A DNA stretch of 5,151 bases, taken from NCBI GenBank assembly GCA_030040175.1, contig JASHUF010000097.1, positions 1 through 5,151 of the forward strand, written 5' to 3'. Origin of the DNA: Acidobacteriaceae bacterium. GTDB taxonomy: Bacteria > Acidobacteriota > Terriglobia > Terriglobales > Acidobacteriaceae. Position 1 is the stretch's first letter. Every line of letters starts with the position of its first letter. This document shows positions 1-4,968 of this stretch, in pieces. The notes below the pieces were generated by a model. It had not been told where the DNA came from. It was given only the letters and a program-made list of their open reading frames with translations, and ran no database searches. The position numbers were made by a program, and so were the translations under genes.

Positions 1-760
1 CGACGTGGCCGGGAAGAAAACGCTGGTGCACGGCGCAATGGCCTTTCCAGAGCAGAATGCGGCACGCGGCGAGGCGCTCGCGGGTTTGGCCGCCGGCAAG
101 CGATCCAAGCTGAATGGCCCAGGGATCCCAGACCGCCATCTCTTCGAGCGGGATGCCCATGGCGAAGCCGGTGTTGCGGCCCAGGTGCTGATCGGGCAGA
201 AAGAGAATTCTGCGACCGCGGGCGAAGGCCCACTCGAAGGCGGCGCGGGCATTCGACGAGGTGCACACAAGCCCGCCGTGCTCGCCGCAAAAGGCTTTGA
301 TGGCGGCGGTGGAATTCATATAGGTGAGCGGAACGGTCTCGCCGGCGAGACCTGCGCGCTCGAGCGCGTCCCAGCAATCTTCAACCTGCGTGATCTCGGC
401 CATGTCGGCCATGGAGCAGCCGGCGTTCAGGTCGGGCAGAATCACCTGCTGGTCCGCGCGTCCGAGCACGTCGGCGCTCTCGGCCATGAAATGCAAGCCG
501 CAGAAAACGATGTACTGCGCATCCGTCTCCGCCGCGGCTTTCGAAAGCTTGTAGCTGTCGCCGGTAAAGTCGGCGAAACGGATCACTTCGTCGCGCTGGT
601 AGTGGTGGCCGAGGAGGATGGTGGAAGAACCGAGCGCGGCGCGCGCGTTGCGAATGCGCTCATCCATGGAGCGGTCAGGGAGAGCCAGGTAATTCTCAAG
701 ACTGCAAGCACTGGAGGCCTCCGGCGAGGCCGCTGTTTCCGGATCAAGAACTAGAGTCAC
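1..760 (-). CDS. nadA: Quinolinate synthase NadA, C-terminus cut by the left edge
   Basis: NadA condenses iminoaspartate with dihydroxyacetone phosphate to quinolinate, the first ring compound of de novo NAD synthesis, using a [4Fe-4S] cluster in the cytosol. Seen: 253 residues reading leftward, with GHHYQRDEV (51-59), FADFTGDSYKLS (62-73), VFCGLHFMAESADVL (85-99), LPDLNAGCSMADMAEI (108-123), YMNSTAAIKAFCGEHGG (147-163) and VCTSSNA (165-171). Cys87 and Cys166 sit where the family carries two of its three cluster ligands. The third, and perhaps 60-110 residues, would lie beyond base 1. Start: GTG at 760-758, preceded by GGAG and an in-frame TGA just upstream. An internal ATG (Met32, 667-665) begins the conserved part but has no ribosome binding site. 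The leader carries a tandem NAD+-I-like riboswitch, so the gene is probably repressed by NAD+. Family assignment is secure; the exact start is less so. Confidence 0.96.
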   Translation of the reverse strand, partial: MTLVLDPETAASPEASSACSLENYLALPDRSMDERIRNARAALGSSTILLGHHYQRDEVIRFADFTGDSYKLSKAAAETDAQYIVFCGLHFMAESADVLGRADQQVILPDLNAGCSMADMAEITQVEDCWDALERAGLAGETVPLTYMNSTAAIKAFCGEHGGLVCTSSNARAAFEWAFARGRRILFLPDQHLGRNTGFAMGIPLEEMAVWDPWAIQLGSLAGGQTRERLAACRILLWKGHCAVHQRFLPGHV

Positions 761-764
761 TGCA

Positions 765-773
765 CTCCGCCTT
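765..773 (-). promoter_or_regulatory. nadA ribosome binding site, partly inside riboswitch P1
   Basis: AAGGCGGAG on the minus strand lies just before the GTG at 760. GGAG (768-765) leaves a rather short four-base spacer. The AAGGC half is paired in P1 of aptamer domain 2, so accessibility should depend on riboswitch folding. This site is the main reason for choosing the GTG over the internal ATG at Met32. Confidence 0.6.
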
Positions 774-824
774 CAGCCCTGCCGTTCCTCAATACGAGAT
801 GCGGCGGGCGGGGATGTTGAAAGC
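769..824 (-). promoter_or_regulatory. NAD+-I riboswitch (nadA motif), aptamer domain 2
   Basis: A second copy of the same architecture follows domain 1 after five bases. P1 is GCUUUCA (824-818) with UGAAGGC (775-769), 7 bp with one U-G. The 5' octamer is ACAUCCCC (817-810), one base different from domain 1. P2 is GCCC (809-806) with GGGC (779-776), continued by GCCG/CGGC across a bulged A (780), and topped by UCUC/GAGG with a five-base loop. The P1 3' strand contains the AAGGC that opens the Shine-Dalgarno region of nadA, so closing this helix should hinder ribosome loading and points to translational control. In the known class, domain 2 resembles domain 1 but binds ligand more weakly. The octamer change fits such divergence, though that is inference. 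Confidence 0.84.
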
Positions 825-829
825 AAGCT

Positions 830-945
830 GGACTGCAGTGGATGCGCCGTTTTCACGAAGACGCCCCGGCAACGGTGCCGGACTTTGGGCACCCCTGCAA
901 CCGGCCGTCTTCGCTCCAACCCCATCCACGGGGTTGTTGCAGCCC
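830..945 (-). promoter_or_regulatory. NAD+-I riboswitch (nadA motif), aptamer domain 1
   Basis: On the minus strand this folds as the NAD+-I class does. P1 is GGGCUGCA (945-938) with UGCAGUCC (837-830), 8 bp including one G-U. It is followed on the 5' side by the unpaired octamer ACAACCCC (937-930). P2 is GUGGAUG (929-923) with CAUCCAC (844-838), 7 bp, whose 3' strand runs straight into P1. A distal P3 is CGAAGACG (913-906) with CGUCUUCG (863-856), enclosing a CCGGCA/UGCCGG hairpin (881-866). The P1 / ACAACCCC / P2 layout and a GUUGG on the 5' side beyond P2 (920-916) match my memory of the crystallised domain 1, which binds the ADP part of NAD+. The distal arm here is longer. Position just upstream of nadA fits the known gene association. 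Identification is from memory, without a covariance-model search. Confidence 0.88.
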
Positions 946-1019
946 TTCACTCAAGATGGATGCGGCCGCGAGCCGGTGGATTCCGAAATCGACGGGCCGA
1001 GCCCAACCATCACTCTCCC

Positions 1020-1047
1020 AGTGTAGCGCACCGGGCGTTCTTCGCAA
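1020..1047 (-). promoter_or_regulatory. Candidate promoter for nadA
   Basis: On the minus strand TTGCGA (1047-1042) and TACACT (1025-1020) are separated by 16 bases, each matching four of six consensus sigma-70 positions. Transcription would begin near 1013, leaving about 70 bases before the riboswitch at 945. This is a pattern match only; acidobacterial promoter consensus is poorly known. Confidence 0.35.
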
Positions 1048-1216
1048 CGGGCGAGGATGCCGATTGCGGCCAAGGGAGCTTCCGGCGCATGGCCGCCGCG
1101 TTCCGGCAGGTACACAAGCTGAAGGCTTGGAACGCTCCGCGCCAACGTCACCGGCGGCGTAGGTAGTGCCGCAATTCGCAAGGAACATCCCTCCGGGACT
1201 CAAGCCCAAGGCGAAC
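1048..1216. other. Intergenic stretch with no recognised gene
   Basis: Nothing here looks coding on either strand. Open frames crossing it also run through the riboswitch or the inverted repeat and show no family motifs. The only structure seen is a GCGGCCA/TGGCCGC pair (1066-1072 with 1090-1096), which is weak in DNA this GC-rich. Together with the neighbouring elements it belongs to the roughly 570-bp gap between the nadA leader and tatA/B. Confidence 0.5.
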
Positions 1217-1325
1217 GCATTTTCTGAGTAGCTGTATCCCGAAGACGGAAGGCAGAGTCGACGCGACCAACAGGGAGCGGCGGCCTTGCGAGGAAATGAA
1301 AAGGACACAGTAACTCAGAAAATGC
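1217..1325. repeat. Perfect 13-bp inverted repeat bounding 109 bp
   Basis: GCATTTTCTGAGT (1217-1229) is the exact reverse complement of ACTCAGAAAATGC (1313-1325). After a two-base mismatch the match continues inward with CTGT (1232-1235) against ACAG (1307-1310), giving 19-base arms with 17 matches. The arms are AT-richer than their surroundings, so chance is less likely. The interior contains a small GTCG/CGAC hairpin (1257-1267) and no coding frame. It could be a stem-closed RNA or a small non-autonomous element with terminal inverted repeats. No clear target-site duplication flanks it and I recognise no RNA family. Confidence 0.55.
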
Positions 1326-1365
1326 CGTAGAACTGGTTGCATCCATGGGCCATGGCGATGAGAAA

Positions 1366-1438
1366 ACGCCCCTCAGGGGCTAAAGCCCGCGATTTTGCTG
1401 GCGCTTATCGGCACAACTGAAGCCGTGCCCTGTCAAAA
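1366..1438. repeat. Dispersed intergenic double-hairpin repeat (REP-like)
   Basis: The first half holds GCCCC-TCA-GGGGC (1368-1380), overlapped by the alternative GGGC-TAAA-GCCC (1377-1388). The second half holds GGCAC (1410-1414) pairing with GTGCC (1425-1429). AAAAC occurs close to both ends (1363-1367 and 1434-1438). From memory this arrangement, a 'CAGGGGCTAAAGCCC' hairpin followed by a 'GGCAC..ACTGAAG..GTGCC' hairpin, is a high-copy noncoding repeat in acidobacterial genomes. The window holds one copy, so repetitiveness cannot be shown here. It is also why I reject an upstream start for tatA/B at 1395, which would begin inside it. Confidence 0.6.
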
Positions 1439-1476
1439 CACCAACGAATCAGGACACTATCGTTCCTCGGGCAGGC

Positions 1477-1506
1477 TTGGAGGGCGCGCGCGCAGACAGG
1501 TATCAT
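1477..1506 (+). promoter_or_regulatory. Possible promoter for the tat unit
   Basis: TTGGAG (1477-1482) and TATCAT (1501-1506) are 18 bases apart. The -10 matches five of six consensus bases and the -35 only three. Transcription would start near 1513, leaving almost no leader for an ATG at 1515 but about 40 bases for the ATG at 1554. Weak evidence. Confidence 0.28.
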
Positions 1507-1514
1507 GGTGCTTC

Positions 1515-2066
1515 ATGGGAGCTCCGCCGCCAATTCTGGAAGCAAACATCAGTATGGGCGATTCTCTCCTGCTGATGGTGCTGGCGCTGGTGGTCTTCGG
1601 ACCGCGGCGGCTGCCGCAGATCGGCCGGCAGATCGGCAAGCTGATGTACGAGTTCCGGAAAGCTTCCAACGATTTCAAATTCCAGATGGAAGAAGAGCTG
1701 CGCAACGCCGAAGAGGCCGACCGGCGCAAGCGCGAGGAGGCGGAACGGCAGCAGCGCCTGGCGCTGGCGGCGCAGACGCAGGCCGCGGAGGCAAAGACGG
1801 AATCTCAGGCGGCAGAACCGGAGGCTCCCGCATCCGCTGCCGATGGGGCGGGCTCAATCGCAACCGGCACCGAGGCGCATGAGGAGGCGGGTGCTCCGCG
1901 GATTTTGCCGCCATCGACGGGCGAGACGGTAGGCGCGACGCGCGCAGGGCGCGCGGCCGCGATGGAAGACGAAAACGGTGCGGCCGGCGCACCCCTTTCC
2001 TCGGGAGAAGAAGCCGCGGAGAAAGAGACTCCCGCCGTGACCGAGCAAGCAAGCCGCCATGGTTGA
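1515..2066 (+). CDS. tatA: Twin-arginine translocase subunit, TatA/TatB family
   Basis: It works with TatC to move folded proteins bearing twin-arginine signals across the inner membrane. From this start the protein has 183 residues: a short N-terminal tail, a transmembrane segment (16-29, SLLLMVLALVVF), the hinge FGP (28-30), then an amphipathic helix starting RRLPQIGRQIGKLMYEF, a charged helix (about 50-90) and a long Ala/Glu-rich low-complexity tail to the end. FGPRRLP and the length resemble TatB (171 residues in E. coli) as much as TatA, so the symbol is provisional. Start: the family usually has FG at about residues 20-21. ATG 1515 gives 28-29 and ATG 1554 gives 15-16; neither has a good ribosome binding site. 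An in-frame ATG at 1395 lies in a repeat and is rejected. The last 8 bases overlap tatC, implying coupled translation. Confidence 0.9.
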   Translation: MGAPPPILEANISMGDSLLLMVLALVVFGPRRLPQIGRQIGKLMYEFRKASNDFKFQMEEELRNAEEADRRKREEAERQQRLALAAQTQAAEAKTESQAAEPEAPASAADGAGSIATGTEAHEEAGAPRILPPSTGETVGATRAGRAAAMEDENGAAGAPLSSGEEAAEKETPAVTEQASRHG

Positions 2067-2850
2067 TCCCGGAGATGCCATCACCAAAGCGCGCAAGGCG
2101 GTGACCGAGCGCGCGGAACTCCCGGGGATGAGCCTGATGGAGCACCTGGAGGAGCTGCGCAAGCGCATCATTCACTCCGCCGTTTACCTGGTGCTGGGGG
2201 CGATTGCCGCCTACATTTTTCATGTAAAGCTGTATGACCTGGTGCAGGAACCGCTGGACAAGCTGCATATCCGGCTGAATTACACGCACCCGATGGATCC
2301 GCTGAATCTGTATCTGCAGGTGTCGCTGATCGGCGGGGCGATTCTGGCCTCGCCTCTGATTCTCTACCAGGTGTGGTTGTTCATTGCGCCGGGACTCTAC
2401 CAGAAAGAAAAACGGTTTGTAGTTCCCTTTATGGCGGCTACGGTGGGGCTGTTCCTGGCCGGAGCGGCCTTCGGCTACTTTTTTGTGCTGCCCGGCGCGC
2501 TCAAGATTCTGATTGTGAACTTCGGGAAAAACTTCAACCCCATGGTCACCATCGAGGAGTACACGGGGTTCTTCCTTTCGATCATTCTGGGGCTGGGCAT
2601 CAGCTTCGAGCTGCCGATCCTGATTTTCTTTCTGGCCCTGTTCGGCATCGTAAGCCCGCGCTTCCTGTGGAGGAACATCCGCTACGCGATTCTGGCCGTG
2701 TTCATTGTGGCCGCCATCATCTGCCCCAGTCCCGATGTGTGGACCATGTGCATCTACGCGGTCCCCATGCTCTCGCTCTACCTCATTGGCATCGGCGTGG
2801 CGTGGTGGGTGCATCCCTCGCGCAAGAAAGCCAAGGAGGCTGCAAGATGA
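2059..2850 (+). CDS. tatC: Sec-independent protein translocase TatC
   Basis: TatC is the multi-spanning inner-membrane receptor that binds the twin-arginine signal and recruits TatA/B. The 263-residue protein shows the family throughout: MEHLEELRKRI (27-37) with Glu32 matching E. coli Glu15; first membrane span about 38-54; FIAPGLYQKEKRF (108-120) with Glu117 matching E. coli Glu103 of the signal-binding face; ISFELP (181-186); and PSPDVW (223-228) with Asp226 matching E. coli Asp211. Six hydrophobic segments can be placed, and the end is basic (HPSRKKAKEAAR), as expected for a cytoplasmic tail. The N-terminus before residue 24 is slightly longer than in E. coli. The ATG lies in the last codons of tatA/B (ATGGTTGA overlap) and has no strong site of its own, so it probably depends on coupling. 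Its stop overlaps the next start as ATGA. Confidence 0.97.
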   Translation: MVDPGDAITKARKAVTERAELPGMSLMEHLEELRKRIIHSAVYLVLGAIAAYIFHVKLYDLVQEPLDKLHIRLNYTHPMDPLNLYLQVSLIGGAILASPLILYQVWLFIAPGLYQKEKRFVVPFMAATVGLFLAGAAFGYFFVLPGALKILIVNFGKNFNPMVTIEEYTGFFLSIILGLGISFELPILIFFLALFGIVSPRFLWRNIRYAILAVFIVAAIICPSPDVWTMCIYAVPMLSLYLIGIGVAWWVHPSRKKAKEAAR

Positions 2851-3875
2851 GTTTTTCCCGGTCTTTTCCGCGGTCTTCTTTCTGGTCCTTTTTCTGGTTT
2901 TGGACAAGAGCTGCGGCGGGGATGGTGCTGCTGGATGCCCCATCCTTGCCGCGCTCTTGTCTTTGCGGCAAGGGTGGGATTGCACGAACTTTCGCTTGTC
3001 TCACAATATTCCTCACCCCATTTGCGCTGCGTGCGCAGCACTTCGACGGCGCCAAGGCCTACGAGTACGCGCGGGAGTTTGTGGCCATTGGACCGCGCTG
3101 GCCGACGGGCCCGGGCCATGGGAAAGCGGAGGGGTTCCTGCGCGGCCATTTTGCGAGCGAGCACGCTGCCTGCGAAGAGGACGCGTTTACCGCCGATACG
3201 CCCATCGGGCCGGTGCCCATGCGCAACTTCATTGTGCGCTTTGCGGGCGCGAAGAAAGGTATCATCGTGCTGGCCACGCATTACGAGACCAACTACCCGC
3301 TGCGCACCATCGACTTTGTGGGCGCGAACGACGGCGGATCGACGACCGGGCTGCTGCTGGCGATTGGCGACCGGTTGCGCGAAGAGACCGCGGGAGGGAA
3401 AAAGCTGGACGGTTACTCCGTGTGGCTGGTTTTCTTCGACGGCGAAGAAGCCATCGAATCGTGGTCCGATACCGACTCGACCTACGGCAGCCGGCACCTG
3501 GCGGCGCGCTGGGGGCGCGACGGGACGCTGGGCCAGATCAAGGCGTTTATTCTCACGGATATGATCGGCGACAAGGATCTCGACATCCAGCGCGAGACGA
3601 ATTCAACGCCCTGGCTGGCGGCGCTGGTGGGGCAGGCGGCGAAGAAATTCGGCGACGAGCGCTATTTCTTTCAGAGAGACATGGCCGTCGAAGACGATCA
3701 TCTGCCGTTTGTCGAGCGCGGCGTGCCGTCGATCGATATCATCGATCTTGACTACGGGCCGAACAACAGCTATCACCACACCGCGCAGGACACGATGGAC
3801 AAGATCAGCGCGCACAGTTTGACGATTGATGGCGACGTGATTCTGGAGACGATGAGGCTGATCGATCAGCGATAA
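2847..3875 (+). CDS. Exported M28-family metallopeptidase / glutaminyl-cyclase-like protein
   Basis: The fold family includes zinc aminopeptidases and glutaminyl-peptide cyclotransferases (QC), which cyclise N-terminal Gln to pyroglutamate. In 342 residues: a hydrophobic stretch FACLTIFLTPFALRAQ (49-64), likely a signal segment with cleavage after Ala63; THYETN (144-149); GANDGGSTTG (159-168) with Asp162 as metal ligand; FFDGEEAIESW (196-206) with Glu200/Glu201, followed by DSTYGSRHLA (210-219), very close to the FFDGEEA..WS..DSLYGSRHLA of animal QC; TDMIG (237-241) with Asp238; DDHLPFVERGVPS (283-295) and YHHT (309-312) with His311 matching the QC zinc histidine. Start: ATG 2847 overlaps the tatC stop (ATGA), but residues 1-45 are Phe/Trp/Ser-rich, then cross a hairpin. 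ATG 2922 (Met26) or TTG 2946 would give a more normal signal peptide. QC activity versus aminopeptidase activity is unresolved. Confidence 0.88.
   Translation: MSFSRSFPRSSFWSFFWFWTRAAAGMVLLDAPSLPRSCLCGKGGIARTFACLTIFLTPFALRAQHFDGAKAYEYAREFVAIGPRWPTGPGHGKAEGFLRGHFASEHAACEEDAFTADTPIGPVPMRNFIVRFAGAKKGIIVLATHYETNYPLRTIDFVGANDGGSTTGLLLAIGDRLREETAGGKKLDGYSVWLVFFDGEEAIESWSDTDSTYGSRHLAARWGRDGTLGQIKAFILTDMIGDKDLDIQRETNSTPWLAALVGQAAKKFGDERYFFQRDMAVEDDHLPFVERGVPSIDIIDLDYGPNNSYHHTAQDTMDKISAHSLTIDGDVILETMRLIDQR
2939..2978. repeat. 14-bp hairpin inside the peptidase N-terminal coding region
   Basis: CCCATCCTTGCCGC (2939-2952) pairs with GCGGCAAGGGTGGG (2965-2978), 13 Watson-Crick pairs plus one T-G wobble, around a 12-base loop. 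A stem this long is unusual in coding DNA. From memory, 'CCCATCCTTG...CAAGGGTGGG' hairpins recur between genes in acidobacteria. It probably marks a repeat lying between tatC and the original signal-peptide start. No run of T follows, so an intrinsic terminator is unlikely. Confidence 0.55.
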
Positions 3876-3917
3876 GGGATCAGGTTTCAGGGATCAGGGA
3901 TCAGGGATCAGGGATCA
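3876..3917. repeat. Tandem heptamer repeat, six units of GGGATCA
   Basis: Directly after the TAA of the peptidase gene come six contiguous 7-base units. Units 1 and 3-6 are exactly GGGATCA, and unit 2 is GGTTTCA. The tract occupies most of the 70-bp gap before mtnP. A microsatellite that slips in copy number is the simplest reading. Function unknown. Confidence 0.9.
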
Positions 3918-3931
3918 AAGAAGGGTTAATT

Positions 3932-3938
3932 GAAGGAG
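3932..3938 (+). promoter_or_regulatory. mtnP ribosome binding site
   Basis: GAAGGAG lies seven bases before a GTG codon at 3946. It is the strongest Shine-Dalgarno in the window and fixes the non-ATG start of mtnP. It also suggests that mtnP is translated independently of the overlapping tat unit upstream. Confidence 0.8.
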
Positions 3939-3945
3939 CGGGTGC

Positions 3946-4812
3946 GTGGCGGAAGCGGAGATCGGCATTATTGGCGGCAGCGGTTTGTATTCGATGCCCG
4001 GATTCACCGCTGCGCGCGAGGAGCACGTGGAGACGCCGTTTGGCGAGCCTTCCGATCCTTTCGTGCTGGGCGAGCTGGAAGGGCGCAAGGTGGCGTTTCT
4101 CGCGCGCCACGGGCGCGGGCATCGCATTCTGCCTTCGGAGCTGAACTTTCGCGCGAACATTTATGCGTTCAAAAAGCTCCGCGTGGAGAGGGTCATTTCG
4201 GTCTCCGCCGTGGGATCGCTCAAGGAAGAGCACAAGCCCACGGAATTTGTGATTCCCGACCAGTTCATCGACCGGACCTTTCATCGCATCGCGACATTTT
4301 TTGGAGACGGCATTGTGGGCCACGTGGCGTTCGGCGATCCGGTTTGCGCGACCGTGGCCAAAGCCGCGGCCGATGCCTGCGCGCGTGCCGGCGTGGTGGG
4401 CAAGCTGGGCGGCACGTATGTGTGCATGGAGGGCCCGCAGTTTTCCACGCGCGCCGAATCGAATCTCTACCGCAGCTGGGGCGCGGACGTGATCGGCATG
4501 ACCAATCTGCAGGAGGCGAAGCTGGCGCGCGAGGCCGAGATTTGCTACGCCACGGTGGCCATGGTCACCGATTACGACTGCTGGCGCGAGGGGCACGACG
4601 CGGTGACCGTGGAAGAGATCGTTGCCGTGCTCCACAAGAATGCCGAGAACGCATGCAGGGTGGTGAAGGCGGCGGTGGCGGCGATGCCGCGGGAGAGAAA
4701 GTGCGCGTGCGCTTCGGCGGCGAAGTTTGCCGTGCTGACGCAGAAGGACCTGATTCCCGCAGCGGCAAAAGAAAGACTGAAGCTGCTCTTCGGCAAATAT
4801 CATGGATGGTAG
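3946..4812 (+). CDS. mtnP: S-methyl-5'-thioadenosine phosphorylase
   Basis: The enzyme cleaves methylthioadenosine with phosphate to adenine and 5-methylthioribose-1-phosphate, recycling the by-product of polyamine synthesis in the cytosol. The 288-residue protein is close to the human enzyme's length (283) and is collinear with it: IGIIGGSGLY (6-15, phosphate-binding Ser12), ARHGRGHRILPSELNFRAN (53-71), SVSAVGSLKEE (85-95), IPDQFIDRT (103-111), MEGPQFSTRAES (161-172), WGADVIGMTN (178-187) and TDYDCW (208-213). Asp209 and Asp211 are the pair that selects adenine over hypoxanthine in this family, favouring MTA phosphorylase over inosine/guanosine phosphorylase. The GTG start is set by GAAGGAG. 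The Cys-containing segment RKCACASAAKF (251-261) near the C-terminus is slightly unusual. The next gene is a PfkB-type kinase, consistent with purine/ribose salvage. Confidence 0.95.
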   Translation: MAEAEIGIIGGSGLYSMPGFTAAREEHVETPFGEPSDPFVLGELEGRKVAFLARHGRGHRILPSELNFRANIYAFKKLRVERVISVSAVGSLKEEHKPTEFVIPDQFIDRTFHRIATFFGDGIVGHVAFGDPVCATVAKAAADACARAGVVGKLGGTYVCMEGPQFSTRAESNLYRSWGADVIGMTNLQEAKLAREAEICYATVAMVTDYDCWREGHDAVTVEEIVAVLHKNAENACRVVKAAVAAMPRERKCACASAAKFAVLTQKDLIPAAAKERLKLLFGKYHGW

Positions 4813-4865
4813 AAATCATCGCGACTCAGTGTGCTGGGATATGAGAGTCCTTGAAGGACAACCGC

Positions 4866-4920
4866 AGATCCTTTGACTCGTTTTGGTGCAACGAACGCAC
4901 CAAAACTCGCTCAGGATGAC
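4866..4920. repeat. Dispersed hairpin repeat between mtnP and the kinase gene
   Basis: GTTTTGGTGC (4880-4889) and GCACCAAAAC (4897-4906) form a perfect 10-bp stem with a seven-base loop. It is framed by an outer ATCCT (4868-4872)/AGGAT (4913-4917) pair and by the flanks GATCCTTTGACTCG and CTCGCTCAGGATGACA. From memory, this 'GATCCTT-GACTCG-stem-CTCGCTCAGGATGACA' frame with a variable stem is a very common acidobacterial intergenic repeat. There is no T tract, so I do not call it an intrinsic terminator, although the hairpin could still affect the mtnP transcript end. Confidence 0.6.
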
Positions 4921-4968
4921 AAGGTCTTTGCACCAAATTGAGGAATAAGACGCGCGAAAGGAAGCTGA

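Noticed and set aside
853..1308. 151-codon open frame on the minus strand
   Set aside because: It runs through the riboswitch and one arm of the inverted repeat, shows no family motif and has skewed composition, as expected for a chance frame in GC-rich DNA.
1395..1514. Upstream ATG for tatA/B at 1395
   Set aside because: It begins inside the hairpin repeat and would add 40 polar residues before the membrane segment, which the family lacks.
1675..2985. 436-codon open frame antisense to tatA/B and tatC
   Set aside because: It lies opposite two secure genes, is rich in Arg/His/Gln/Pro as antisense frames usually are, and has no recognisable domain.
3729..3750. GATCGAT-ATC-ATCGATC inverted repeat
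   Set aside because: It lies in the conserved peptidase segment (SIDIIDLD) and is explained by Asp/Ile codon choice.
3876..3917. CRISPR array
   Set aside because: Units are 7 bp and contiguous with no spacers; this is a simple tandem repeat.
3901..4803. 300-codon antisense frame and a 304-codon shifted frame over mtnP
   Set aside because: Both overlap the clear mtnP frame; their Arg/Gly/His-rich translations match nothing recognisable.
4847..4859. Operator-like palindrome GTCCTTGAAGGAC
   Set aside because: Arms of 6 bp with a one-base centre, no second copy and no regulator gene nearby; too little to call a binding site.
4880..4906. Intrinsic terminator of mtnP
   Set aside because: The stem is good but no T tract follows; it better fits a dispersed repeat.
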